A stretch of DNA of 64,000 nucleotides from Myceligenerans pegani. GTDB lineage: Bacteria; Actinomycetota; Actinomycetes; Actinomycetales; Cellulomonadaceae. This document shows, piece after piece, positions 23,058 through 31,046 of this stretch. The translations under genes were made by a program, and so were the position numbers. Positions within the stretch are counted from its first letter, which is position 1; every line of letters begins with the position of its first letter. The notes beneath the pieces are model-generated. The model was not told the DNA's origin, did not search any database, and saw only the letters and a program-made list of their open reading frames with translations. The DNA is taken from positions 1 through 64,000 of the forward strand of contig NZ_JADBGR010000054.1 in NCBI RefSeq assembly GCF_014892515.1. Direction: 5' to 3'.

Positions 23058-24254
23058 ATGCCCGCTTCGACCGCTACCCCCGCAGATGCCGTGACTCCTG
23101 ACCTGACACCTGACCCGACTCCTGCGCTGAATCCTGCCGAGCGCATGCTGAATCTGGTGATCGCCCTGGTGAACACCGATGTGGCGATGACGCGTACCCA
23201 GGTGCGGGCGGCGGTGGCGGGGTATGCGGACGCGTCGAGCGACGACGCGTTCTTCCGGATGTTCGAGCGGGACAAGGACACGCTGCGGTCGCTGGGCATC
23301 CCGGTCTCGACGGTGGGGCTGGGAGGTCACACCGACGAGGTCGGGTACCGGATCGATCAGGACGCGTACGCGCTGGGTCAGATCGACCTGACGCCCGCGG
23401 AGCTGGGTGTGCTGTCGCTGGCGGCGCAGTTCTGGGCGGACAAGACGTTGCGGACGGACATCACGCGCGCGCTGGTGAAGCTGCGGGCGGCGGGCGCGCC
23501 GGTCGAGGGCGGGACGGATGGTTCGGCGGGGGACGTGCTGGCGGGGCTGGCGCCGCGGGTGCGGGCGGTGGGGGACGCGTACGGGCCGCTGCTGGAGGCG
23601 ATCTCGCAGCGGCGGGCGGCGTCGTTCCGGTACCGGGCGGCGTCGGACGGTCAGGTGCGTACGCGCCGGGTGTGGCCGTGGCGGATCGCGGCGCGGGGCG
23701 GTGGCTGGTACCTGCTGTGTCACGACCTGGAGCGGGACGCGCCGCGCGTGTTCCGGCTGTCGCGGATCGAGGGGCGCGTGCGCCTGTCCGGCCCGGCGGG
23801 CGCGTTCGAGGTGCCGCCCGGGCTGGACACCGACCGGATGCTGGGCCGGTCCCGGGAGGTGCCGATGCGCACGGCGCTGCTCGCGATCCGGCCCGAGCGG
23901 GCCGCCGAGCTGCGCACGCGCGGCAAGCAGATCGACGAGCCGGGTGCGGGGCGCACCTTCCCGAGGGAGGATCCGCGGGACGTCGTGGAGGTGCCGTTCC
24001 GCAGCGTCTACGGTATGGGCGCGCACCTGGCCGGGTACGGTGCGGCGGTGCTGGTGCTGGATCCGCCGGAGCTGCGCGAGGAGGTGCTGCGCCGGCTGCG
24101 CCTGGCGGCCGGGACCGGCATCGGGCAGGCGGGGGCCGGTGACGAGGAGGGCGGCGAGGAGGGCGGCGAGCCGGCGGCGGGGGAGCCGGGTGCCGTGGCC
24201 GGGCCGGGGGAACGGGACGTACGAGAGGGCGGACGAGGAGGCGGGCGTGGCTGA
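23058..24254 (+). CDS. pafB: WYL-domain transcriptional regulator PafB
   Basis: The 398-residue protein has an N-terminal helix-turn-helix (NPAERMLNLVIALVN, then a region with FFRMFERDKDTLRSLGIPV) and a WYL domain (RRVWPWRIAARGGGWYLLCHDLERDAPRVFRLSRI). PafB acts with PafC as a heterodimeric activator of the LexA-independent DNA-damage response in mycobacteria. The ATG at 23058 follows the leaderless-type hexamer. The C-terminus carries an extra Gly/Glu/Ala-rich tail with a 12-bp repeat encoding EEGG. PafC overlaps by 8 bp. Confidence 0.92.
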   Translation: MPASTATPADAVTPDLTPDPTPALNPAERMLNLVIALVNTDVAMTRTQVRAAVAGYADASSDDAFFRMFERDKDTLRSLGIPVSTVGLGGHTDEVGYRIDQDAYALGQIDLTPAELGVLSLAAQFWADKTLRTDITRALVKLRAAGAPVEGGTDGSAGDVLAGLAPRVRAVGDAYGPLLEAISQRRAASFRYRAASDGQVRTRRVWPWRIAARGGGWYLLCHDLERDAPRVFRLSRIEGRVRLSGPAGAFEVPPGLDTDRMLGRSREVPMRTALLAIRPERAAELRTRGKQIDEPGAGRTFPREDPRDVVEVPFRSVYGMGAHLAGYGAAVLVLDPPELREEVLRRLRLAAGTGIGQAGAGDEEGGEEGGEPAAGEPGAVAGPGERDVREGGRGGGRG

Positions 24255-25221
24255 GCGCGCGGACGACCGGTTGGTGCGGCTGCTGGGGCTGGTCGCCTAT
24301 CTCGACGGTGCGGGGCCGGTGCCGGTCACGCAGCTGGCGGCACGGTTCGGGGTGAGTCCCGCGCAGATCCACGCCGACGTGGACGCGCTGTGGGTGTCGG
24401 GCACGCCGGGCTACTGGCCGGACGACCTGATCGACTTCGACGCGCAGTCGATCGAGTCGGGAGTGGTGCGGCTGACGGAGTCGCGGGGCATGACGCGGCC
24501 GTTGCGGCTGGGTCCGAGCGAGGCGGTCGCGCTCGTCGCGGCGCTGCGCGCGATGCGGGAGCTGGACGCGGTGGCCACGGACCCGGCCCGGTCCGAGCTG
24601 GTGGAGTCCGCGCTGAGGAAGCTCACCGACGCGACCGGTGAGGCGGCTGACGCGCTGGACGTGCGGCTCGCCGCGGGCGGTGACCCCCAGGTGGTGGCGA
24701 CGCTCGGCACGGCGCTGCGTGCCCGGCGGCGACTGCGGATCCGCTACGTGTCCGGCTCCGACGCCACCAGCGAGCGGGAGATCGACCCGGTGCGGCTGCA
24801 GACCACCGGTGACCACTCCTACCTCGCGTCCTGGTGCCACCGCGCCGGCGGGCCGCGCACCTTCCGCGTGGACCGCATCCTCGCGGCGACGCTCCTGGAC
24901 GAGCCGGTGGCCGAGCACGCGGGTGTCGGCGAGGTCGACCTGTCCGGCGTGTCGTCCGCCGAGGCGCCCCTGGCCACGCTCGTGCTCGCGTCCTCGGCCC
25001 GCTGGTTCGCCGAGGAGGTGCCCGTCGAGACCGTCACCAACCTGCCCGGCGGCGACTTCGAGGTCACCCTGCACGTCACCAACCCCGACTGGCTGCGCCG
25101 CATCCTGCTGGAGATCCCCACCCAGGTGCGCTCCGTGCAGCCCCCGGAACTCGCCGCCGACGTGCGCGCCGCCGCCGATGAGGCCCTCGCCGCCTACGAC
25201 GCCGCCGGGCTGGGAGCGTAG
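24247..25221 (+). CDS. pafC: WYL-domain transcriptional regulator PafC
   Basis: The 324-residue protein has a wHTH (LVRLLGLVAYLDGAGPVPV, then QLAARFGVSPAQIHADVDALW) and a WYL domain (RYVSGSDATSEREIDPVRL, then SYLASWCHRAGGPRTFRVDRI). It is the partner of PafB. The GTG at 24247 lies 8 bp inside the pafB end and has a strong AGGAGG ribosome site, so the two proteins are made in equal amounts. The pafA ligase gene usually mentioned with this pair is not in the window. Confidence 0.93.
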   Translation: MAERADDRLVRLLGLVAYLDGAGPVPVTQLAARFGVSPAQIHADVDALWVSGTPGYWPDDLIDFDAQSIESGVVRLTESRGMTRPLRLGPSEAVALVAALRAMRELDAVATDPARSELVESALRKLTDATGEAADALDVRLAAGGDPQVVATLGTALRARRRLRIRYVSGSDATSEREIDPVRLQTTGDHSYLASWCHRAGGPRTFRVDRILAATLLDEPVAEHAGVGEVDLSGVSSAEAPLATLVLASSARWFAEEVPVETVTNLPGGDFEVTLHVTNPDWLRRILLEIPTQVRSVQPPELAADVRAAADEALAAYDAAGLGA

Positions 25222-25224
25222 GGT
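25219..25224 (+). promoter_or_regulatory. Leaderless -10 for the 129-residue protein gene
   Basis: TAGGGT overlaps the pafC stop and is followed by 6 nt and the ATG at 25231. Confidence 0.4.
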
Positions 25225-25230
25225 TCCGTC

Positions 25231-25620
25231 ATGTCCGTCTGGTTCTGGGTGACGCTCTGGGCGGTCCTCGTGACCGCGACCGTCATCGGCGCGATCCTCC
25301 TGGCCCGATGGCTCTGGCGTGCCTTCCGTGCCCTGATGAGCGAGCTCGACCGCGCCGAGGAGCTCCACGGCCCGGCCATGATCCGGTTGGACGCGGCCCT
25401 GAACGCCGCCGAGGAGCGGCCACGCCCGGACGGCGCCGACAGCGAACCGCACCGTCCGAGCATGTTCGCCGACGACCTCACCACCCACTACGCCCGCCTC
25501 GCCGTCCTGCGCGAGGCCCGCACGGCCCGCCGGGCCGCCCGCCGCGCCCGCCAGCGCGTCACCTGGGAGAAATGGCGCCACTTCAACGACCCGCACGCGC
25601 ACGACGACGACGCCCGCTGA
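25231..25620 (+). CDS. Small single-pass membrane protein, unknown function
   Basis: The 129-residue protein has one N-terminal helix (about 3-25, WFWVTLWAVLVTATVIGAIL). It is followed by a charged cytoplasmic part with a coiled-coil-like run of Ala/Arg (about 85-110) and an Asp/His-rich end. It sits between pafC and the DUF4349 gene, where other actinobacteria usually go straight to tatA. No family was recognised. Confidence 0.7.
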   Translation: MSVWFWVTLWAVLVTATVIGAILLARWLWRAFRALMSELDRAEELHGPAMIRLDAALNAAEERPRPDGADSEPHRPSMFADDLTTHYARLAVLREARTARRAARRARQRVTWEKWRHFNDPHAHDDDAR

Positions 25621-25739
25621 GCCGCCTCCCCGTCGGCGCGACGTCCGCCCTGGTCACGAACCCGTCACGACGAGTCACGTCCTCGTCACGGTTCGGTGAA
25701 CAGGGGAAATAATCGTCTTTGGCGGGACATGATCGAGGC

Positions 25740-26750
25740 ATGGGAACAACGAGGAGAAAGCTCGTGCCGGCAGTGATCGGCGTCGCCCTGGCCGGCGCCC
25801 TGCTCGCCGGATGCTCGGCCCCGGGCGGAGGATCCGACGCCGGCGAGGCCGGGGCACCGGTCGCCGGCGCGGACGCCGCCGACGCCGCCCCCGAGGACAT
25901 CGGCGGCGCAGACGGTGGCGCACGGGGCGAGGACGCTGCCGGGCAGGGCGACGACGTCGCACGGCAGCTCGTCACGACCGGGCACGCCACGCTGGTCGCC
26001 ACCGACCCGTTCGCGGCCGCCGAGGAGGTCGCACAACTCACCGAGGACGCCGGCGGGCGGGTCGAGTCGCGCGACGAGGCCGCCGGCGCCGACGGGTCCC
26101 AGGGGTCCGCGTCCCTGACCCTGCGCGTCCCCGCCGACCAGGTCACCGACATACTGTCCGCGCTCGAGGAGCTCGGGGACGTGACCGACCGGCGCCTGGA
26201 GACGCAGGACGTCACCGGAAGCATGCAGGACCTGGACGCACGGATCGACGCGCTGGCCACTTCCGTGGACCGTCTCACCGAGCTCCTGTCCGACGCCGAC
26301 ACCATGAGCGACCTGTTCGAGATCGAGAGCGAGCTGACCGCCCGCCAGGCCGACCTCGACGCGCTCCGGGCCGAACGCGACCGGCTCCGCGACGAGGTCG
26401 CCCTGTCCACCCTCCACCTGGACATCCGGACCGAAGGACCGCCGATCGAGGCGGAGCCCGCCGGGTTCGTCGGAGGCCTGTCCGCCGGCTGGACCGGCCT
26501 GGTGGGCAGCTTCAACGTGCTGATCGTGATCGTCGGCGCGCTGCTGCCATGGGCCGTCGTCGGCGGGCTCGGATACCTCGCGCTGCGGCCCCTGCTGCGC
26601 CGCCAGGCGGCACGACGCAGCGAGAAGCAGGCCGAGCGGGCCCGCGCGATCGCGCAGATGCCGGGCCACCCCGGACGGCCGGGCCACCCGGGACAGCAGC
26701 CGCCCCCGATGCCGGGCTCCGGCTCACCCACCGGCCATCATCGGCCGTGA
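25740..26750 (+). CDS. DUF4349 domain-containing lipoprotein
   Basis: The 336-residue protein has a lipoprotein signal peptide ending LAGALLAGCS (Cys25) and an Ala/Gly/Asp-rich linker. The DUF4349 domain (about 75-225) has GHATLVATDPFAAAEEVAQL, an SLTLRVPADQV strand and a coiled coil with DLDARIDALATSVDRLTELL. A C-terminal transmembrane helix (about 258-285) precedes a basic, Pro-rich tail. Lipid anchor plus helix would span the coiled coil between the outer leaflet and the membrane. The function of the family is unknown. It is inserted in the pafBC-tatAC block. Confidence 0.85.
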   Translation: MGTTRRKLVPAVIGVALAGALLAGCSAPGGGSDAGEAGAPVAGADAADAAPEDIGGADGGARGEDAAGQGDDVARQLVTTGHATLVATDPFAAAEEVAQLTEDAGGRVESRDEAAGADGSQGSASLTLRVPADQVTDILSALEELGDVTDRRLETQDVTGSMQDLDARIDALATSVDRLTELLSDADTMSDLFEIESELTARQADLDALRAERDRLRDEVALSTLHLDIRTEGPPIEAEPAGFVGGLSAGWTGLVGSFNVLIVIVGALLPWAVVGGLGYLALRPLLRRQAARRSEKQAERARAIAQMPGHPGRPGHPGQQPPPMPGSGSPTGHHRP

Positions 26751-26913
26751 CCGGCGCAGGAGGGACGACCACGACACGCCCGCACGACACCGCGCCGTCA
26801 CCGGGCAGGCGGCCGGGGGTTACCGCCAGGCCCCCGTTCGTGCGTAGGATCGACCTATCAGTCCGTTCGGGGCCGGACCGCACCCGGCCACGTCCTACGA
26901 ACAAGGAGTCACC

Positions 26914-27225
26914 ATGGGCGCCCTACAGCCGTGGCACTGGATCGTCCTGATCGCCGTCATCCTGCTGCTGTTCGGGTCCACCCGACTGCCCGGCCTGGCC
27001 AAGAGCGTCGGCCAGTCGATGAAGATCTTCAAGCGCGAGATCAACGAACTGCGCTCCGACGGCGACGACGACACCAGGCGAGACGACCGCCGGGACGACG
27101 ACGTCCGGCGCGGCGAAACGACCAGGCAGAACGACACCGCACGCAGGGACGACGACCCGATCCCGGGTATGACACGTGACGGCTACGGCGGTGTTTCCAA
27201 GGGCGACGACGCCCCCAAGGCGTGA
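26914..27225 (+). CDS. tatA: Sec-independent translocase subunit TatA
   Basis: The 103-residue protein has the TatA architecture: a hydrophobic helix (HWIVLIAVILLLFGSTRLPGLA), the FGSTRLP hinge, and an amphipathic helix (KSVGQSMKIFKREINEL). It then has a charged tail that is unusually rich in Arg-Asp repeats (RRDDRRDDDVRR). An AAGGAG ribosome site is present. tatC follows after 3 bp, so the two are co-translated. TatA oligomers form the export path for folded proteins. Confidence 0.95.
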   Translation: MGALQPWHWIVLIAVILLLFGSTRLPGLAKSVGQSMKIFKREINELRSDGDDDTRRDDRRDDDVRRGETTRQNDTARRDDDPIPGMTRDGYGGVSKGDDAPKA

Positions 27226-27228
27226 CGC

Positions 27229-27996
27229 ATGGCACGAAACAGGCGTGCGGCCGACGGCCGGATGCCCCTGATCGACCACCTCAAGGAACTGCGCAAGCGC
27301 ATCGTCCTGGTCGCGCTCGGCCTCGTGGTCGGCGCGGTCGCCGGCTGGCTGCTGTACGACCCCCTGCTGCAGGCCCTGCAGCAGCCCCTCGTGGCCGCCG
27401 AGGAGATGCGCGGCAACGAGATGACGCTGAACTTCGCGGGCCCCATGGCGGCGCTCGACCTGAAGATCAAGTCCGCGCTGTTCCTCGCCGTCTTCCTCAC
27501 CTGCCCCTGGTGGCTGTACCAGCTGTGGGCGTTCATCACCCCCGGACTGACCACCAAGGAGAAGCGGTACGCCTACATCTTCGTCGGCGCCGCCATCCCG
27601 CTGTTCCTCGGCGGTGCCCTCATGGCCTGGTTCGTGTTCCCGCACGCCATCCAGATCCTGTCCGGCTTCCTGCCCGACGACGCCACCGGATTCACCAACG
27701 CGCAGGAATACCTGTCCCTCGTGATGCGGCTCCTCATCGCGTTCGGGCTCGCGTTCCTGTCCCCGGTCGTGCTCACCGGACTCAACCTCACCGGCGTGCT
27801 CCCGGCCTCCTCCATGGCCAAGGGCTGGCGCTGGGCCGTGCTCGTCGCGTTCACCTTCGCGGCCGTCATGACCCCCACCCCCGACCCCTGGACCATGATC
27901 CTGGTCGCCCTGCCCATCTGCCTGCTCTACTTCGTCGCCCTCGGCATCGCCTGGCTGCACGACCGGCGCCAGGAGAAGAAGCTCGCGGACCTGTGA
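27229..27996 (+). CDS. tatC: Sec-independent translocase subunit TatC
   Basis: The 255-residue polytopic protein has six predicted helices. It carries the TatC signatures MPLIDHLKELRKRIV at the N-terminus and, later, YQLWAFITPGLTTKEKRYA, as well as a conserved FVFP and FGLAFLSPVV. It recognises the twin-arginine signal peptide. The tatA-tatC order followed by the helicase helY is the standard actinobacterial arrangement. No tatB is in the window. Confidence 0.96.
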   Translation: MARNRRAADGRMPLIDHLKELRKRIVLVALGLVVGAVAGWLLYDPLLQALQQPLVAAEEMRGNEMTLNFAGPMAALDLKIKSALFLAVFLTCPWWLYQLWAFITPGLTTKEKRYAYIFVGAAIPLFLGGALMAWFVFPHAIQILSGFLPDDATGFTNAQEYLSLVMRLLIAFGLAFLSPVVLTGLNLTGVLPASSMAKGWRWAVLVAFTFAAVMTPTPDPWTMILVALPICLLYFVALGIAWLHDRRQEKKLADL

Positions 27997-28040
27997 ACCC
28001 GGCGCACGGACCACGACCCGACCCGCCGGCCGACCCCACG

Positions 28041-28046
28041 TAGTCT
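28041..28046 (+). promoter_or_regulatory. Leaderless -10 for helY
   Basis: TAGTCT is followed by 7 nt and the ATG at 28054. Confidence 0.5.
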
Positions 28047-28053
28047 GTGCCCC

Positions 28054-30978
28054 ATGACACGCCGTGCCGACGAGCTCAGCCCCGCCGAGCGCTACGCAGC
28101 ATCCCGCCACCGGGGCCCGCAGGACCAGGAGGTCCCCCAGCTCGACGCCTTCCGCGAGCGCCTCGGGTTCCGGCTCGACGACTTCCAGGTCGCGGCGTGC
28201 GAGGCCCTGGAGGCGGGTCGCGGCGTGCTCGTGGCGGCGCCCACCGGGGCGGGCAAGACGGTGGTGGGCGAGTACGCCGTGCACCTGGCGCTGGCGGGTG
28301 GGCGCAAGGCGTTCTACACGACGCCGATCAAGGCGTTGTCCAACCAGAAGTACACCGACCTGGCCGCGCGGCACGGCGCGGAGAACGTGGGCCTGCTGAC
28401 GGGTGACACCACGATCAACGGTGACGCCCCCGTGGTGGTCATGACCACCGAGGTGCTGCGCAACATGCTGTACGCCGGCTCGGCGGCGCTCGACGGGCTC
28501 GCCTACGTCGTGATGGACGAGGTGCACTACCTCGCCGACCGGTTCCGCGGCCCGGTCTGGGAGGAGGTCATCATCCACCTGCCCGACGACGTGCAGCTGG
28601 TGTCCCTGTCCGCGACGGTGTCCAACGCCGAGGAGTTCGGCGACTGGCTGGAGATGGTGCGCGGTGACACGGCCGTCGTGGTCAGCGAGCGCCGGCCGGT
28701 GCCGCTGTGGCAGCACGTGGAGCTGAGCTCGGCGGAGCCGCGGGGGCGGCCGCGGATGCTGGATCTGTACGCGGGGCACGTGGATCCGTTCGACCCGGGG
28801 AAGAACCCGCCGATCAACCCGGAGCTGGCGGCGGCGTTCCGCGGGAGCCGGGCGGGGGACCACGGTCCGGGGCGTGGCAGGGGCCGGGGTTACCGGGGTC
28901 GCGGGGACCGGGGTTACCGGGGCCGGGGCGGCCGGAAGGTCGGTGACGAGGGCTCGGCGGGCGGGGCGACCGGCGTGGTGCGGCGGCGGACGCCGCCGCG
29001 GTTCGCGGTGGTGGACGCGCTGGACGCGGACGGCATGCTGCCGGCGATCTGGTTCGTGTTCTCGCGGGCGGGCTGCGAGGGCGCGGTGGACCAGTGCCTG
29101 CGGGCGGGGCTGCGGCTGACGAGCGCGGCCGAGGAGGCGAGGATCCGTGCGGTGGTGGAGCGTCGTACGGCGGCGATCCCGCCGGAGGACCTGGACGTGC
29201 TCGGGTTCTGGTCGTGGTCGCAGGCGCTGCAGCGCGGTGTCGCGGCGCATCATGCCGGGCTGTTGCCGGTGTTCAAGGAGACGGTGGAGGAGTTGTTCGC
29301 GGCCGGGCTGGTGAAGGTGGTGTTCGCGACCGAGACGCTGGCGCTGGGCATCAACATGCCGGCGCGGAGCGTGGTGCTGGAGAAGCTGGTCAAGTGGGAC
29401 GGGACCGGGCATCAGCCGATCACGCCGGGGGAGTTCACGCAGCTGACCGGCCGTGCGGGGCGGCGGGGGATCGACACCGACGGGCATGCGATCGTCGTCG
29501 ACCATCACGGCCTGGATCCGCAGGCGCTGGCGGGGCTGGCGTCGCGGCGCCTGTATCCGCTGCGGTCCTCGTTCCGGCCCACGTACAACATGGCGGTCAA
29601 CCTGGTGGCGCAGGTGGGGCGGGACCGGGCGCGGGAGGTGCTGGAGACGAGCTTCGCGCAGTTCCAGGCCGACCGGGGCGTGGTGGGGCTGGCGAAGCAG
29701 GCGCGTGCGCATGCGGAGGCGCTGGACGGGTACGCGGAGGCGATGGCGTGCGACCGGGGGGACTTCGCCGAGTACGCGCGGCTGCGTGCCGACATCTCCG
29801 AGCGGGAGAAGGAGCTGTCGCGGGCGGCGACGAGCGCGCGGCGGGCCGAGGTCGTGGCGGAGCTGGAGAGCCTGGGGCGGGGTGACGTGGTGCAGCTGCC
29901 CACGGGGCGGCGCCGCGGCTACGTGCTGGTCCTGGATCCGGGGGAGCCGGGCGGGTTCGACGGGCCGCGGCCGACCGTCCTGACGCAGGAGCGGCAGGTC
30001 AAGCGCCTGACGCTGGCGGACGTGCCCGGGGGTGTGCGGACGGTCGCGCGCGTGAAGATCCCCAAGGGGGCCAACACGCGCAAGGCGGACGTGCGGCGCG
30101 ACCTGGCGCTGCGGCTGCGTGCGGCCGTCAGTGAGGCGGACACGCGCGGGGCGGAGGGTTCGGCCCGTGCGGCGGGACGCTCCGGGGGGTCGGCGCGCGG
30201 AGACGCGGCGTCGGACGCGGAGCTGAGCCGGCTGCGGGCCGGGCTGCGCGCCCACCCGTGCCACGGGTGCCCCGAACGTGAGGACCACGCCCGCTGGGCG
30301 GAGCGGTGGCGCCGGCTCAAGGCGGAGCACGACCAGCTCGTGCGCCGTGTCGAGGGCCGCACCGGCGGCATCGCCCGCACCTTCGACCGCACCCTGGACG
30401 TGCTCGCCGAGCTGGGGTACGTGGCCGAGACGGCCGAGGGGCCGGACCATGCCGCCGGGCTGCGCGTGACCGAGTCGGGACGGTGGCTGCGCCGCCTGTA
30501 CGCCGAGAACGACCTGCTGCTGGCCGAGTGCCTGCGCCGCGGCATCTGGGACGAGCTCGACCCGGCGGGCCTGGCCGCGGTCGTGTCCGCCGTCGTCTAC
30601 CAGGGCCGTCGTGACCTCGAGAGCGAACCGTTCGTGCCCGGCGGGCCCCGCGGGGCGCTGGCCCGTGCCCTGGACGAGACGCAGCGTGTCTGGTCCGAGG
30701 TCGACGACCTGGAGGAGGCGCACGGCATCGAGGCCACCGGCCGGCTCGACCTCGGCATCGTGGCGCCCGTGCACCGCTGGGCCAGCGGCAGGCCGCTCAG
30801 CGCGGCCCTCGACTCCGGGCACGAGCTGGCCGCCGGCGACTTCGTGCGCTGGTGCAAGCAGGTGCTGGACGTGCTCGACCAGCTCGCCGACGCCGCGCCG
30901 TCCGACAGGCTGCGCCGTACCGCCCGCCGCTCCCACGAGGCGGTGCTGCGCGGTGTCGTCGCCTACTCGAGTCTCTGA
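28054..30978 (+). CDS. helY: Ski2-like DEAD/DEAH-box helicase HelY
   Basis: The 974-residue superfamily 2 helicase has Walker A APTGAGKT (about 62-69), DEVH at about 155-158, SAT in LVSLSATVS, and motif VI in TQLTGRAGRRGIDTDGHA. A C-terminal DSHCT-type region follows. It is related to eukaryotic Ski2/Mtr4 and mycobacterial HelY, and is presumed to act on RNA. Oddity: between the two RecA-like domains (about residues 264-295) lies an Arg/Gly-rich insert with repeated YRGRGDRGYRGRGG units that resembles an RGG box. The position just after tatC is conserved in actinobacteria. Confidence 0.92.
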   Translation: MTRRADELSPAERYAASRHRGPQDQEVPQLDAFRERLGFRLDDFQVAACEALEAGRGVLVAAPTGAGKTVVGEYAVHLALAGGRKAFYTTPIKALSNQKYTDLAARHGAENVGLLTGDTTINGDAPVVVMTTEVLRNMLYAGSAALDGLAYVVMDEVHYLADRFRGPVWEEVIIHLPDDVQLVSLSATVSNAEEFGDWLEMVRGDTAVVVSERRPVPLWQHVELSSAEPRGRPRMLDLYAGHVDPFDPGKNPPINPELAAAFRGSRAGDHGPGRGRGRGYRGRGDRGYRGRGGRKVGDEGSAGGATGVVRRRTPPRFAVVDALDADGMLPAIWFVFSRAGCEGAVDQCLRAGLRLTSAAEEARIRAVVERRTAAIPPEDLDVLGFWSWSQALQRGVAAHHAGLLPVFKETVEELFAAGLVKVVFATETLALGINMPARSVVLEKLVKWDGTGHQPITPGEFTQLTGRAGRRGIDTDGHAIVVDHHGLDPQALAGLASRRLYPLRSSFRPTYNMAVNLVAQVGRDRAREVLETSFAQFQADRGVVGLAKQARAHAEALDGYAEAMACDRGDFAEYARLRADISEREKELSRAATSARRAEVVAELESLGRGDVVQLPTGRRRGYVLVLDPGEPGGFDGPRPTVLTQERQVKRLTLADVPGGVRTVARVKIPKGANTRKADVRRDLALRLRAAVSEADTRGAEGSARAAGRSGGSARGDAASDAELSRLRAGLRAHPCHGCPEREDHARWAERWRRLKAEHDQLVRRVEGRTGGIARTFDRTLDVLAELGYVAETAEGPDHAAGLRVTESGRWLRRLYAENDLLLAECLRRGIWDELDPAGLAAVVSAVVYQGRRDLESEPFVPGGPRGALARALDETQRVWSEVDDLEEAHGIEATGRLDLGIVAPVHRWASGRPLSAALDSGHELAAGDFVRWCKQVLDVLDQLADAAPSDRLRRTARRSHEAVLRGVVAYSSL

Positions 30979-31033
30979 CCCCGAGGCCGTGATGCCCGAG
31001 CCCTTGACCAGAGCCCTGACCGGGCGAATCACC

Positions 31034-31039
31034 TAAGGT
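31034..31039 (+). promoter_or_regulatory. Leaderless -10 for the amidohydrolase gene
   Basis: TAAGGT is followed by 7 nt and the GTG at 31047. Confidence 0.45.
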
Positions 31040-31046
31040 TCATGCC

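Noticed and set aside
26923-31032. A 1369-codon minus-strand open frame across tatA-tatC-helY
   Set aside because: It is the antisense shadow of three well-supported genes, with Arg/His/Gln-rich low-complexity translation.
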